DNA of 64,000 nucleotides from Bacillota bacterium (GCA_023426245.1 JAFABB010000024.1:1-64000); one strand, 5' to 3'. Positions 9,601-19,118 are shown, numbered from the stretch's first letter. Notes: generated from the letters alone by a model not told the origin. A program made the numbers and translations.

Positions 9601-10011
9601 TCTAGGTGAAAGCCAAAATTTTTCTTCGGGTTCATCGAAAGGAGGGCCTACATATTTTTTAAGATTCATTTGACGATGAACTCTTTCGATGATTACCCAA
9701 TCAAGATCCGGTAAGTAGAAACCAAAAGTAAATGTTTTCGGATATTCAAGCAGAATTTGTTGATATGCTGGGAAAATCGGGGGATGGATCTGGGCTTTAT
9801 CCCTGGATTGCAGGTATTTGGTTATTAAAGGGCGATTATTTCGGACCATGACTCCAAGAACTTTGTCTATTTCCAGTAAACGATACTTCATGGTATTTAA
9901 AAATTGGTTCCAAGAAAAAAGAGTGATCAACAAAAAGGTTAATAATCCAAAAATTGTAAGATTGAGGATTTGGATTCTTCGAACTTCACCAACGATCGTC
10001 TTTTGTTTCAT
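6691..10011 (-). CDS. hybrid sensor histidine kinase with PAS domains and receiver
   Basis: This 1106-residue membrane protein has a membrane helix near the N-terminus (about 13-35), an extracytoplasmic sensor region, and a second helix (about 180-205). Three to four PAS domains follow (about 245-735). Next come a HisKA domain with the phosphoacceptor in GGIAHDFNN, a HATPase domain (NAKQAM N-box, DQGIGIP, GLGLS) and a C-terminal receiver with the phospho-Asp in VIMDLTVPG. No output regulator or phosphotransfer partner is adjacent, so its targets are unknown. CGGAGGAAA lies just before the ATG. It is convergent with the HD gene. Confidence 0.9.
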   Translation of the reverse strand: MKQKTIVGEVRRIQILNLTIFGLLTFLLITLFSWNQFLNTMKYRLLEIDKVLGVMVRNNRPLITKYLQSRDKAQIHPPIFPAYQQILLEYPKTFTFGFYLPDLDWVIIERVHRQMNLKKYVGPPFDEPEEKFWLSPRTFHYGFFRSRVNKTWVLGCGYSINSDHHPVGYTFAFITLSDLIQLYAKIGSVIFAIIAGICLFCLLLLKRFNRNIRRNTAQLMFLNSHPQFDFIEFQKIAFEFWLNHQRRQSMLANLPWGYLLIHPSGKIVDINDNGLSLIGSDKNQIIGTDIQKWCPKTSIPKIIETQSLVSEEILFLSPSGGVKRYYTYSFPMILPSGEEGAMIWILDRMDQVNAQKIIEESTVKIGNILESISEAFFALDQDWRFTYMNQAAEDVLFGKRKEELIGKSVFSAFSTSIFLNHYSKFDQVMKERTAACFEIPYADNGTWIEVRAYPAIDGISVFVRDITERKWVEKTTQQLAAIVETSEDAIFSMTLEGKISSWNYGAQKLYGYTAEEAIGKMFLLIIPEDLQAGVESTFQKLTRGQLFEDNHTSRVRKDGRIIYVSIKYSLIQDATGNIIEISSIHRDITERIQYEEALTKERELLMVTLNSLTEGVIATDWQDRIFLINEAASHLTGYSQAEAINQPIDQILYIIDDKTSEPITQITSFSTSQNHKIAQSLILVTRNLNEVLISVHSSPIKTSTDIIGAVIVFQDISEKFKVEHELFKTDKLESLGILAGGIAHDFNNILAALLSNIQLAQMKYSRKEDIKKYLQDMVESTHRASDLTRQLLTFSRGGAPVKKAASLGELIRDTAEFALRGSKVKVSCKISETLCPVEVDTGQISQVIYNLVINAKQAMPRGGIIKITAENMANGSGNRFNPGNYIKIAVKDQGIGIPKENLGKIFDPFFTTKKEGSGLGLSTSYSIIKRHDGYLEVESEVGLGTTFWVYLPALNQTIILPEGDKEIEVTGGPLKILLMDDEEIILNSVAEMLELYGHETISARDGAKAIEIYCHALEAGIPFDVVIMDLTVPGGMGGQEAISQLRNIDPHIRAVVSSGYANDPIISNFEGFGFSGVVIKPYRFDELIKVINQVVQSKQLPLKLDF

Positions 10012-10185
10012 GGATTTCCTCCGATTGCGTCCAAATCAGATTGCATTTTCTGAAAATAAGTATTTCGACATTAAATGTCAAATTCATCTTAATTTCATAT
10101 AAAATGTTTTTTTACAAAAAATGCAAGCGTTTTTAATTCCTTCTCTACCGGAAGCGTTCAATCGGGCTATCCATCCAATAAAAAA

Positions 10186-10291
10186 CCGTCTCAAAAGGCT
10201 TTAAAATCAATAAGATAGGATATATTGCTTCAATCCATCCATAGATCGGCATATATTGCAATCTTGATCGATTCATTTCTTTTGAGACAGC
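10186..10291 (-). repeat. about 106-bp element bounded by 12-bp inverted repeats; terminator-like
   Basis: CCGTCTCAAAAG at the left and CTTTTGAGACAG at the right are near-perfect inverted repeats enclosing about 80 bp. Read on the minus strand, the second arm is followed by a T-run, so it could end transcription of the GH65 operon. The arms resemble the GGCTGTCTC-type stem at 24581. An open frame here (10145-10396, minus) overlaps the GH65 gene and is not credible. The rest of 10012-10331 shows nothing recognisable. Confidence 0.4.
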
Positions 10292-10331
10292 CCAATATTG
10301 GAAAATCTCCAAAAAATATTCTATTTTACCT

Positions 10332-13262
10332 TCATTTTTGGGATAATGATATTTCTTGCCCGGGATCGACTTCAAATATGGCGCTTTCAAGATCAAACGA
10401 GACTTTCCGGGTATTCGTCGAAGCAGCGCTAATCCTAAGCTGCTCTTTGGATACGCTCACTTGGAACACCTGACCTTGGGCAGTTAAATGAAAATTTAAA
10501 GCTCTCCACTGCTCCGGAAGTTTCGGTTTGATTCCTACCTTGACGCCATCAAAGCTTAGCCCGCCGAAGCCACAGACTGCAGCCATCCAAGCACCGCCAT
10601 TGGCTGCCGGATGAGTTCCCCCTATGTACAGGGTACCGACATATCGCTTGTAATCACCCGTCAGATCAATGGTAGCAGTCTTTTGAAAATAAGGATACGC
10701 CCAATCCGGTTTTCCGATATCGGTGGCCACCATCGCGTAAACGCAAGGGCTTAGGCTCGAACCATGCTCAGTCCGGGGTTCATAAAATTCCCAGTTAGCC
10801 TTTTTAATTTCCTGATTCAATTCTTTTTTAAACAGATTCAACAGCAAAACCACATCAGCCTGTTTAATAATGCGCGTGGTGGTTGCGATACCGTTTCCGC
10901 CGCCCCAATATTCATTCGGGGATTGTACCCTCTTTCTGAGCTCTCTCAAAGAGATTTCCTCGAGCTTAAGATAACCGTCGAATTGCTCAATAATCTTAGT
11001 ATCACGATCGGGAACGGGAATATATAACAATTCCAACATTTCTTCAATAGCTGAAATCTCTTGTTCGAAGTGGAGACCGGAAATCAAGCGAGCATGAAAT
11101 GATTGATTTTCCCTCTTTAAAATCTCTAAAACTTCTAAAGCCACTTCCAAACAATGCTTAATTAGAAAATTAGTAAAAGCGTTATTGGAAACCCTTTCAT
11201 GATATTCATCGGGACCGGTTACGTCTAAAATTTCATATCGTCCTTTATCTTTTTTAAAATAAGCATAGGATGAGTAAAAACGGGCGCATTCCAAAATGAC
11301 CTCAGCGCCTCCGTCATATAGGATGCTGGTATCGCCGGTCATTTTATAATAGCGCCAAATTCCATACACCACATCCGCGCTGATATGAATTTGTTTATCC
11401 CGGAAATAGGTCCGCATGGGCCGTCCGCTGAATACATCGGTCACATTAAACAGCGTGCAGGCATCTTCACCGTTTTCTTGGCTTTCCCAAGCATAAAACG
11501 CTCCTTTGTAACCATACTCCGCGGCTTTTTTGCGGGCCCTCTCCAAAGCATAATAGCGGTATTTCAAAATATTTCGGGCCAGTTCCGGCTGGGTGAAAAT
11601 GAAGAAATCCAACATAAACATTTCCGTATCCCAAAAAACCGCTCCTTTATATGTTTGTCCGGATAATCCCCTTGCCGGAATCGATAGTTTGTCACTGTGA
11701 GTTGGAGCCCCTGCCAGTAACTGATAGATACTGTATCTCAGTGCAAATTGGGCTTCTTCGTCTCCGTCAATCTCTACATCCGATAACAACCAACGTTCAT
11801 GCCACAGCTGGGCATGACGGATCGATAACTTATCATAACCCGTTCTAAAACCCTCACAAGCCGTATGGATTGCCGCTTCTTTTATGGGAATTTTGCCATC
11901 CTTGCCGGTATAAATGGAAACATATTTTTCGAAACAATATTCCCGGCCCGGTTCCGCTTGAAAAAGGACTTGATGAAACACGCCCTGCTCCTGAAAGATA
12001 ACTTCTCCGTTGCCCTCGATGCAATGTAAGAATTCAGCTACCACGACAGTATCCCCTTCATTGGTAACCGCTTCGGCTATCAGAAGCTTTTCCAGCTGTT
12101 CATAATGAATGGTTTTAAAATGAGGTCCATTGATATCCCATACATTACTATCAATTCCAGTCTCTATTTTTATTTGACAGGCTTCTAGACAATGAAACCG
12201 GCATCTCACCACCATCAGGTGAACTTGGTCAAGACTTAAGAAACGCTCCATATGAACGGAAATCTCTTGAGAACCCATTTGAAATGTAGTATCACGATAA
12301 TGAATTGCCCGGCGTAAGTCCAAAACTTGTTGATGCTTGCGTGGTTCTTTTTGATTTGCCCGCAAGGGTTGATTATCGCAATACAACAATGTATAGAAGC
12401 CATTGGGTGCATTAACCGGCTCTCTCCAGGCATTACCCACCCGATCGAATATTCCCGCCAAAGTACATGCCACTTGTTCTGCTTTGCCGTACTCCTCCAT
12501 GGTTCCCCGGTAACCCATATAACCATTACTCAACAAAAACTTACTGCCGTTTAATTCGATATGATCCCGGGAAAAATTCTCTTCAGACAATAACCACCGG
12601 CTGGGAGTTGTTTCCCCGGTTAATAAATCATAATCTAACTTGGTCAGGTCGCTGATAACCAAATCGGCCTGGTTTAATATACGGGGATCACCAAGCCCGA
12701 CCGCCATCATGCCACCGTTATGAGCTGCCTCAATCCCTGCGGCCGCATCTTCAAAAACCACACAGAAAGATGGGTGAATCTGGAGTTTTTCGGCAGCCCG
12801 CAAAAAAACCTCCGGGTCCGGCTTGGCCTTGGCAACTTGATTTCCATCAATGATTTCATCAAATAGATCTTGGATGTGAAGATTTTCCAAAATCAAGGGT
12901 GCGTTTTTACTGGCTGAACCGAGGGCGATTTTAATATTTTTACCCCGCAGAAAATCGATAAAAGAAATCACTCCCGGTAATATTTCAAAAGGAGTCATTT
13001 TGCGGATATATTCCAGATACCATTCGTTTTTTTGTTTGGCCCATTGGTCTTTTTGGGACTGGGTCGCTGTAGTGATGCCGCCGACTTCCAACACAATTTC
13101 CAGCGACTGCATCCGGCTGACTCCTTTTAATCGTTCATTATGTTCAGGGGAGAATTCAAAACCGAGTTCTCCGGCTAATTTCTTCCAGGCTAAATAATGG
13201 TATTTTGCAGTATCGACAATCACACCATCCAAATCGAAGATGGCCGCTTGGAAAGGTAACAT
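10332..13262 (-). CDS. beta-phosphoglucomutase fused to a GH65 glycoside phosphorylase
   Basis: This 976-residue fusion has a HAD-type beta-phosphoglucomutase at residues 1-215: FDLDG with the two catalytic Asp at 10 and 12, the cap-loop motif LKGVSRMQSLE, GSAS and VFEDAAAG. A full GH65 enzyme follows (about 225-976), with the catalytic Glu at about residue 686 in DVTGPDEYH. GH65 enzymes phosphorolyse alpha-glucosides (maltose, kojibiose, nigerose, trehalose) to beta-glucose-1-phosphate, which the N-terminal domain would turn into glucose-6-phosphate. The second ATG (13262) is chosen because AAGGAG lies seven bases before it; the first (13268) is too close. It is the last gene of the operon, nine bases or so after the second GH65 gene. 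The disaccharide specificity cannot be told. Confidence 0.9.
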   Translation of the reverse strand: MLPFQAAIFDLDGVIVDTAKYHYLAWKKLAGELGFEFSPEHNERLKGVSRMQSLEIVLEVGGITTATQSQKDQWAKQKNEWYLEYIRKMTPFEILPGVISFIDFLRGKNIKIALGSASKNAPLILENLHIQDLFDEIIDGNQVAKAKPDPEVFLRAAEKLQIHPSFCVVFEDAAAGIEAAHNGGMMAVGLGDPRILNQADLVISDLTKLDYDLLTGETTPSRWLLSEENFSRDHIELNGSKFLLSNGYMGYRGTMEEYGKAEQVACTLAGIFDRVGNAWREPVNAPNGFYTLLYCDNQPLRANQKEPRKHQQVLDLRRAIHYRDTTFQMGSQEISVHMERFLSLDQVHLMVVRCRFHCLEACQIKIETGIDSNVWDINGPHFKTIHYEQLEKLLIAEAVTNEGDTVVVAEFLHCIEGNGEVIFQEQGVFHQVLFQAEPGREYCFEKYVSIYTGKDGKIPIKEAAIHTACEGFRTGYDKLSIRHAQLWHERWLLSDVEIDGDEEAQFALRYSIYQLLAGAPTHSDKLSIPARGLSGQTYKGAVFWDTEMFMLDFFIFTQPELARNILKYRYYALERARKKAAEYGYKGAFYAWESQENGEDACTLFNVTDVFSGRPMRTYFRDKQIHISADVVYGIWRYYKMTGDTSILYDGGAEVILECARFYSSYAYFKKDKGRYEILDVTGPDEYHERVSNNAFTNFLIKHCLEVALEVLEILKRENQSFHARLISGLHFEQEISAIEEMLELLYIPVPDRDTKIIEQFDGYLKLEEISLRELRKRVQSPNEYWGGGNGIATTTRIIKQADVVLLLNLFKKELNQEIKKANWEFYEPRTEHGSSLSPCVYAMVATDIGKPDWAYPYFQKTATIDLTGDYKRYVGTLYIGGTHPAANGGAWMAAVCGFGGLSFDGVKVGIKPKLPEQWRALNFHLTAQGQVFQVSVSKEQLRISAASTNTRKVSFDLESAIFEVDPGQEISLSQK

Positions 13263-13277
13263 GAACATTCTCCTTTT

Positions 13278-15575
13278 TCAATTCGGTATTGCAAGCTTGA
13301 TGCCATTAAAATCGATTGTATAAAGTCTTCCGTAAATCTCCACCGGTACTGCAGGTCCGTTGAGCACGATAAACTCGGCCCATTCTTGATCCACCTTCAC
13401 ACACAAAACCGCCTGATGAAATAACACCCGGAAGCTGTATGAACGCCATTGCTTTGGGATACCGGGTTTAAACACCAGATTCCCGCCATCGGATCTCATC
13501 CCGCCAAAACCATAAACGATATTCATCCAGGCAGCCGCGATAGAAGTCGTATGTAAACCTTCCCGGGTATTCCGGTTATAATTGTCCAAATCCATCCGGG
13601 TTGCAAATTGGAAGAAGTCGTATGCTTCTTCGTTTTTGTCAAGCTCCATCGCCAGTATCGAATGGATGGAGGGTGATAAAGATGATTCGTGGATGCAACG
13701 GGGCTCATAATATTCGTAGTTAGCCCGCTTGATATCCTGAGAAAACGACTGATTATAGAGGAAAATAAACATCAGCACGTCAGGTTGCTTAATCATGTCC
13801 CAACGATAAATCCGGTCATAAGACCAGTTATGATATAATGGAAAATCATTGACCGGAATTTCTTGAATGTTAATATGCGGCATGTCGAAAAAGCCATCAT
13901 GCTGTTCATAAACCCCCGTGATTGAATCTTGAGGAAGATGCATTTTGGCACTCATCTGACGCCAGTTTTCCAATTCACCGGTTCCCAAATGATTCTTCTT
14001 TTGCAACTCCGACAAAAACTCCGGATGAGATATTTCCATCGTTTTCAAAGTTTCCAGTGTGAACTCAAAGGTTTTTTGGGCCATAAAATTTAAATAGCAA
14101 TTATTATTAACCATGAGCTGAAACTCATCAGGTCCCATAACTCCATAAAAGCCAAATTGTCCGGTCCTTTGGCCCCACTGTCCGCGACTGGCAAAGAGGC
14201 GGCTGATCTCAACCAGCATTTCGATTCCTTGGTGATAAAGAAAATCATCGTCACTACAAATCTTGGTATAATGCCAAATCCCATAGGCCACCGCTGAACC
14301 AACTTGCAGCTGCAAACTGGCATGTTGCCATAAACCGCAACTTTCACTCCCGTCAATCGTGGCAATTGGATAAAAAGCCCCCTGACAATCCAGGGCTTTG
14401 GCTCTTTCTTGGGCCTTGCGCAAGGTCCGGTAACGAAAATCAAGTAGATTACGGGCCGCTTTTACATTGTTGAACATATAAAAAGGCAAACAATAGGTTT
14501 CGGTATCCCAAAAGGTATGTCCATTGTAAGCCTCGCCGGTAAGTCCCTTGGCTCCAATATTTGAGTTGGAATCGGCGCCATGAAGAGTTTGGTAAAGTTG
14601 AAAAATACAAAACCGAATACCTTGTTGATTCTCCGGATCACCTTCAATCGTGATATCCGAAGTCTTCCATACATCAGACCAATATGAAGTATGCTGTTCC
14701 AAAGCCGCCTTAAACGTGAGAGCTTGATTTTTAAGCGCTAATTTCATTCCTGTTTCCCATACTTCCGGGTCTTGCGTATTCTGGTTTTTATCTACATAGT
14801 TGGTTACAATCTTATCAACGTCAATGGACTTTCCTTCCGATAATTCGATCAAGAAATCCAATCCAATATATTTCTCTTCCTCAACCAATTGGGTCTTGGC
14901 AGCCCCGTCAAGCTTTACGGCAAAAGCTGAGAAAAGCTGATGCCCCAGACAATTGGTTTTCCCCAGGATTGCAATGATATTATCCACTTGTTGCTTTTGC
15001 GGACAATTCCAAAAATTCCGAGCCATCCCTTCGTGCAATGGTGTTAAATCCAAACCCAAGCGAACTTTTACCGGACCGGAAAAATTCAGGGGAGTCAAAG
15101 TAATCCGCTGGCACCCTAAATTGGGCTCAACCATACTTAAGAAACGCCAAAAAGCTACTTTAAGCGATTTGCCGTTTTGGGTTTGCCAAATCAATTCACG
15201 GTACAAAGTGCCGCTCCGGAAATCTAATACCCGCCGATAGTTCCGGTATTTGCTTTTAGCTAGATCAAGAGTCTCACCGTCCAATTGAATCCTGGTATAA
15301 AGCCAGTCAACGGTATTTACCATGAAACGGGATTTTGTGATCATCCCTTTATATGTAGCCGGCTGGACAACCGGGATTTCTTCATAAAATCCGTTGAAAT
15401 AGCTTCCCAGTAGCCCATCGCCGCTATAGCCTTCTTCAAAATATCCGCGGACTCCCATATATTCATTGGCCAGTGAAAAAATCGATTCAGACACCCGGCC
15501 CATTTCGGGCCGGAAGGAACTCTCCACCACCGTCCATGGATCCACCTCTAAGTAACGTTCCCCTACTTTGGCCAT
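13278..15575 (-). CDS. glycoside hydrolase family 65 phosphorylase/hydrolase
   Basis: The 765-residue cytoplasmic GH65 protein has the N-terminal beta-sandwich (about 1-270), the alpha/alpha-barrel (about 310-690) and a C-terminal beta domain. The catalytic Glu is near residue 484 in GVMGPDEF. FWDTET and the KQPDV loop, which is equivalent to KQADV in the fusion protein, are also present. It is clearly a paralogue of the GH65 half of the downstream gene but diverged, so it probably acts on a different linkage or as a partner enzyme. AAAGGAG precedes the ATG. It follows the ABC permease genes, which fits import followed by phosphorolysis of an alpha-linked disaccharide. Confidence 0.9.
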   Translation of the reverse strand: MAKVGERYLEVDPWTVVESSFRPEMGRVSESIFSLANEYMGVRGYFEEGYSGDGLLGSYFNGFYEEIPVVQPATYKGMITKSRFMVNTVDWLYTRIQLDGETLDLAKSKYRNYRRVLDFRSGTLYRELIWQTQNGKSLKVAFWRFLSMVEPNLGCQRITLTPLNFSGPVKVRLGLDLTPLHEGMARNFWNCPQKQQVDNIIAILGKTNCLGHQLFSAFAVKLDGAAKTQLVEEEKYIGLDFLIELSEGKSIDVDKIVTNYVDKNQNTQDPEVWETGMKLALKNQALTFKAALEQHTSYWSDVWKTSDITIEGDPENQQGIRFCIFQLYQTLHGADSNSNIGAKGLTGEAYNGHTFWDTETYCLPFYMFNNVKAARNLLDFRYRTLRKAQERAKALDCQGAFYPIATIDGSESCGLWQHASLQLQVGSAVAYGIWHYTKICSDDDFLYHQGIEMLVEISRLFASRGQWGQRTGQFGFYGVMGPDEFQLMVNNNCYLNFMAQKTFEFTLETLKTMEISHPEFLSELQKKNHLGTGELENWRQMSAKMHLPQDSITGVYEQHDGFFDMPHINIQEIPVNDFPLYHNWSYDRIYRWDMIKQPDVLMFIFLYNQSFSQDIKRANYEYYEPRCIHESSLSPSIHSILAMELDKNEEAYDFFQFATRMDLDNYNRNTREGLHTTSIAAAWMNIVYGFGGMRSDGGNLVFKPGIPKQWRSYSFRVLFHQAVLCVKVDQEWAEFIVLNGPAVPVEIYGRLYTIDFNGIKLAIPN

Positions 15576-15626
15576 CTTGAAACTCCTTTACGCTTTGCTG
15601 ATTTATGATTGTAAACCATTGCTTTC

Positions 15627-16535
15627 CTATCCCTTAATCCCGCCTAAAGTCAGACCACCCTGCATAATGTATTTTTGAAGGAACAAAAAAACCACAATGG
15701 GTGGAATCATAGAATAAACAATAGCCAGCATCTGCCAGTCTACGGCCATTCCGTTACCGGAATTACCGCTGGGAATCATGGTAAATATCCGGATCATGAC
15801 TGTGTAAAGATCCTGATTTGTCAGAACCATATACGGCCAAAAAAAGTTGGACCACGACGTTGTTAAAGTTAATATCGTAATGACAAACATCACCGGTTTA
15901 CTGAGGGGCAGGAAAATTTTTAAAAAGATTTTAAGCGGCGAACATCCGTCCAACATCGCCGCCTCCGTATAAGAACGGGGAATGCCATCAAAAAAGCCTT
16001 TGAAAATAAGAGTGAAAAAAGCATTGGCGCCGGACATAAACCACATTGGGAAAAACGTATTGGAAAAATTAATATGCAACAACGGGAAATTGATGATATT
16101 CATATAAACCGGGACGATATTCACGGTATTGGGCAGTAAAAGCGTCCAAAGCAATAGAACCATTAAAAAGTTAGTTCCTTTTGGTTTTAACTGGGATAAA
16201 ACAAAACCGAATAATGAATTAAATACCAGCGAAAACAGGATGTCGCCCGCAGCAAGTTCCAACGAGTTCAAATAATACGTAATAAAATGCAACTGCTTCC
16301 AAACATCGATGATTTTCTGTAATTCCCATGTTTTAGGGAATAGCGTCGGATTCATCGAATATAACTCCTGAAGGTTTTTCACACTGGAGGCGAAAAGCCA
16401 TACCGGGGGGAAAAGGCAGATTACTGTGATAATGGACATCAACAAAAATATCAGCCAGTATAGTATTTTGTTTCCGGGACGTTTAAAATCCAAACCGGTC
16501 AACAACCCGCTTGATTTGGTTGAAAATTTTGACAT
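15627..16535 (-). CDS. carbohydrate ABC transporter permease (MalG type)
   Basis: The 302-residue inner permease has six predicted membrane helices and the CUT1-family EAA loop (EAAMLDGCSPLKIFLKIFLP, about residues 190-210) that contacts the ATPase. No ATPase gene is in the operon, as is usual for Gram-positive CUT1 systems served by a shared MsmK-type ATPase. Its ATG overlaps the stop of the upstream permease (TAATG), indicating translational coupling. Confidence 0.9.
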   Translation of the reverse strand: MSKFSTKSSGLLTGLDFKRPGNKILYWLIFLLMSIITVICLFPPVWLFASSVKNLQELYSMNPTLFPKTWELQKIIDVWKQLHFITYYLNSLELAAGDILFSLVFNSLFGFVLSQLKPKGTNFLMVLLLWTLLLPNTVNIVPVYMNIINFPLLHINFSNTFFPMWFMSGANAFFTLIFKGFFDGIPRSYTEAAMLDGCSPLKIFLKIFLPLSKPVMFVITILTLTTSWSNFFWPYMVLTNQDLYTVMIRIFTMIPSGNSGNGMAVDWQMLAIVYSMIPPIVVFLFLQKYIMQGGLTLGGIKG

Positions 16536-17464
16536 TATTGTCCCTCGCTTCCTTGGTCTTTATTGGATAAAATAAAGTATGCAAATGTCGGAATGATTAA
16601 AATCAGAAAGGTAATCACTCCAACCGCCATGGAAGGACCAGCCTTAATATAGTTAAAAGCATATAAATAAGATTGCAACATCAAGGACAGAGATGCATCA
16701 TTCGGCCCGCCGCCAGTCATGGAAAGTGGTTGAATCATAACCTGGAAAACCGTAATAATTTGCATAATTAACATCAGCAAAATTACACCCTTGATGTTGG
16801 GCAATGTTATATAGCGAATCTTTTGGAAAAAACCTGCACCGTCCAAAGCAGCCGCTTCATACAATTCTTGGTTGATGCCCTGCAAACTGGCCATATATAT
16901 CAGCGCTGTCCCTCCGAAAGCGGACCAGGTCATGGTGATTACAATCAGTAAGATCGTATATTGGGGTATATTTAACCAACCAAAGGTCGGTAAGGCGATA
17001 CTGGTTAAAATATTATTTAAAACACCCCATTTAGCCGGATTATACATAAATGCCCACATTAAAAAAGTAGCCATTCCCGGAATCATACTCGGAAAATAAA
17101 ATGAAAATTTGAAAAATCCGTTTAAATGAATGACTTCATTCAGTAAAATTGCCACAATAATGGGTATGGTAAAACCGATTACCAGCGACCATAGAGTGTA
17201 GGAAAGAGAATTTAACAGAGCCGTGTTAAATGAAGAATTGGTCAATACATCCCGGTAATTTCCCAAACCGATAAATTTTACGATGTTATAACCTTTGGTC
17301 TGAAAAAACGATAGAATGATCCCGGAAACCAGCGGCTGCCATGTAAAAAATATAAACATCAATAAACTTGGCAACATTAAAAGCCAGGCGATAAGTTCAT
17401 TTTTAAAGATTTTACTCCCGAAACGATTCGGTTCCTTTCTTATCAACAATTGTGGTGATGACAA
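16535..17464 (-). CDS. carbohydrate ABC transporter permease (MalF type)
   Basis: The 309-residue permease has six predicted helices and a conserved EAA loop (YEAAALDGAGFFQKIRYI). A TTG at 17464 is preferred as start because AGAAGGTGG lies five bases upstream. A longer frame opens at 17533 but has no ribosome binding site and its extra 23 residues look unlike a permease N-terminus. It sits between the binding protein and the second permease. Confidence 0.88.
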   Translation of the reverse strand: MSSPQLLIRKEPNRFGSKIFKNELIAWLLMLPSLLMFIFFTWQPLVSGIILSFFQTKGYNIVKFIGLGNYRDVLTNSSFNTALLNSLSYTLWSLVIGFTIPIIVAILLNEVIHLNGFFKFSFYFPSMIPGMATFLMWAFMYNPAKWGVLNNILTSIALPTFGWLNIPQYTILLIVITMTWSAFGGTALIYMASLQGINQELYEAAALDGAGFFQKIRYITLPNIKGVILLMLIMQIITVFQVMIQPLSMTGGGPNDASLSLMLQSYLYAFNYIKAGPSMAVGVITFLILIIPTFAYFILSNKDQGSEGQ

Positions 17465-17553
17465 TGAAACCACCTTCTCTTTATTTTGTTCCCGATATGC
17501 AAATGACGGCTTAAGCCGCCATTTACATACCAAATACTCATGGATGATGTCAA

Positions 17554-18930
17554 TTATTGCTTATCAAGGACATCCTTTTGAAAATCTGCCGCCGCTTTAT
17601 CAAGCAATGCTTTCGGATCAGCGTTGGCATCGGTCAGAACAGCTTGGATGACTTTATCAAGGGCTTTATAGAGTTCTTGACAGGCAACGGGTTCTTCAGC
17701 CCGATAAGTGTTTTTGCTTTCGTTATAGTCTTTGAAAAGCGCCAAGTTCACATTGACATATTTTGCGCGCAGTTCATTCCGGGCTTTAATGGATGCCTTA
17801 TCGGTCCAAATTTGTAAAGAATTGCAACCGACTACATGATTGCCGGCTACGTCCGTTTTAAAATTGGCTATTTCATTTGCTTTAATTTCATCGGTGAATT
17901 TCGGAGATTTTCCCAGTAATTCTACCCATTTTAAACCGGCTTCAATTTGTGCCCTGGTTGCATTCGGAGCAAACATCCAGGTATCTCCTCCAATGAGAGA
18001 ATATCTCCCTTTGGGCCCGGCGGGCAGGCTAAACATGGCAATATTATCTTTGCTAATCTTGTAATTATCAATCTGGAAATTAAAACCGTCGTGTTCCGTA
18101 CCGGCGAAAAATAACATCGCGCCTTGGTTGGTGGCTAAGACTTGTTGCCCACTGGCCCAGTCAAGCAAGGTGGTTTCCGGTAAAACCTTATATTTCCATT
18201 TTAAATCTTTGACATACTGCAAAGCCGCTACACCTTCGGGACTATTGAAAGCAGCAGTCCATTTGCCGGCTACTTTCTTTTCAAATACCGTACCGAAACT
18301 CCAGGCAATGTTCATGAAATGCCAACCACCGGTATTATTATTGGTATCCAAAACAAATCCGGCTGCTCCGGTTTTTTCTTTGATAATTTTAGCGGTTTCA
18401 GCCAGCTCTTCGTATGTCTTGGGGGCTTTGGGAACGCCGCCCGCATCAACCAAACCGGCTGCTTTGAAAAGCTGAACGTTACATTCGAGGCCTTGGACAT
18501 AACCATAATTCGGGACAGCATAAATCTTGCCATTGTAAGACAAAAGCGGCAATACTTGTGGATTGAGAGCCTTATCCCATCCGGCCTTCTTCATTGGGGC
18601 GGTAATATCCGCGGCATAACCATTTTCCGCAATCTTCTGAGTTTCAGTAAACCAACTGTTATAAAGGGTCGGCAAGGTCCCGGCTGCTGCTTTCGGAAGG
18701 AAAGAACTAACAGCATATTGATAGTAATCCGGAATCACCTCCACCTTGTATTTTTCTGCCATAATTTTTTGGTATTTCTTAAATGCGGCTACCCTTGCAG
18801 GTTCATTCTCTCTTGGCCAGTTGCCTACGACAAGTGTCACCTTTTTACTGGCAGCCGAAGTAAAATTAATGGAAAAGACAGAAACGACAACTGCCAAGCA
18901 AAGTAATAAAATGATTAACTTTTTTGACAA
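17554..18930 (-). CDS. extracellular solute-binding protein, sugar ABC transporter
   Basis: This 458-residue secreted protein of the family 1 sugar-binding type begins, from a TTG at 18930 preceded by GGGGGAG, with a signal peptide (KKLIILLLCLAVVVSVF, then SAA-SKK). No lipobox Cys is visible. The frame extends 58 residues further upstream to 19104, but that part is not a credible N-terminus. It is the first gene of the GH65 operon and should set its substrate range, probably a gluco-oligosaccharide or disaccharide. Confidence 0.9.
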   Translation of the reverse strand: MSKKLIILLLCLAVVVSVFSINFTSAASKKVTLVVGNWPRENEPARVAAFKKYQKIMAEKYKVEVIPDYYQYAVSSFLPKAAAGTLPTLYNSWFTETQKIAENGYAADITAPMKKAGWDKALNPQVLPLLSYNGKIYAVPNYGYVQGLECNVQLFKAAGLVDAGGVPKAPKTYEELAETAKIIKEKTGAAGFVLDTNNNTGGWHFMNIAWSFGTVFEKKVAGKWTAAFNSPEGVAALQYVKDLKWKYKVLPETTLLDWASGQQVLATNQGAMLFFAGTEHDGFNFQIDNYKISKDNIAMFSLPAGPKGRYSLIGGDTWMFAPNATRAQIEAGLKWVELLGKSPKFTDEIKANEIANFKTDVAGNHVVGCNSLQIWTDKASIKARNELRAKYVNVNLALFKDYNESKNTYRAEEPVACQELYKALDKVIQAVLTDANADPKALLDKAAADFQKDVLDKQ

Positions 18931-19118
18931 TTTAACTCCCCCTTTTTTTATTTTTTCTAGTATGAATGCCCTTTGCCTCAATAATTTGATTATAACTTGA
19001 ATATTTTTAAAATAGAAGGTTGCTACACTGCTAAATGGTTTGTTAAACTGCTTATTAAATAAGAGTGACTTTTGTGTTACAATAGCCTTAGCTATGGCTG
19101 GCAAAAGAAGGGGATGTT

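Noticed and set aside
10145..10396. 83-codon minus-strand frame after the GH65 fusion
   Set aside because: It overlaps the end of the GH65 gene, spans the inverted-repeat element, and has no start signal.
18319..18906. 195-codon open frame on the plus strand
   Set aside because: Antisense to the sugar-binding protein gene; composition reflects codon bias of the real gene.
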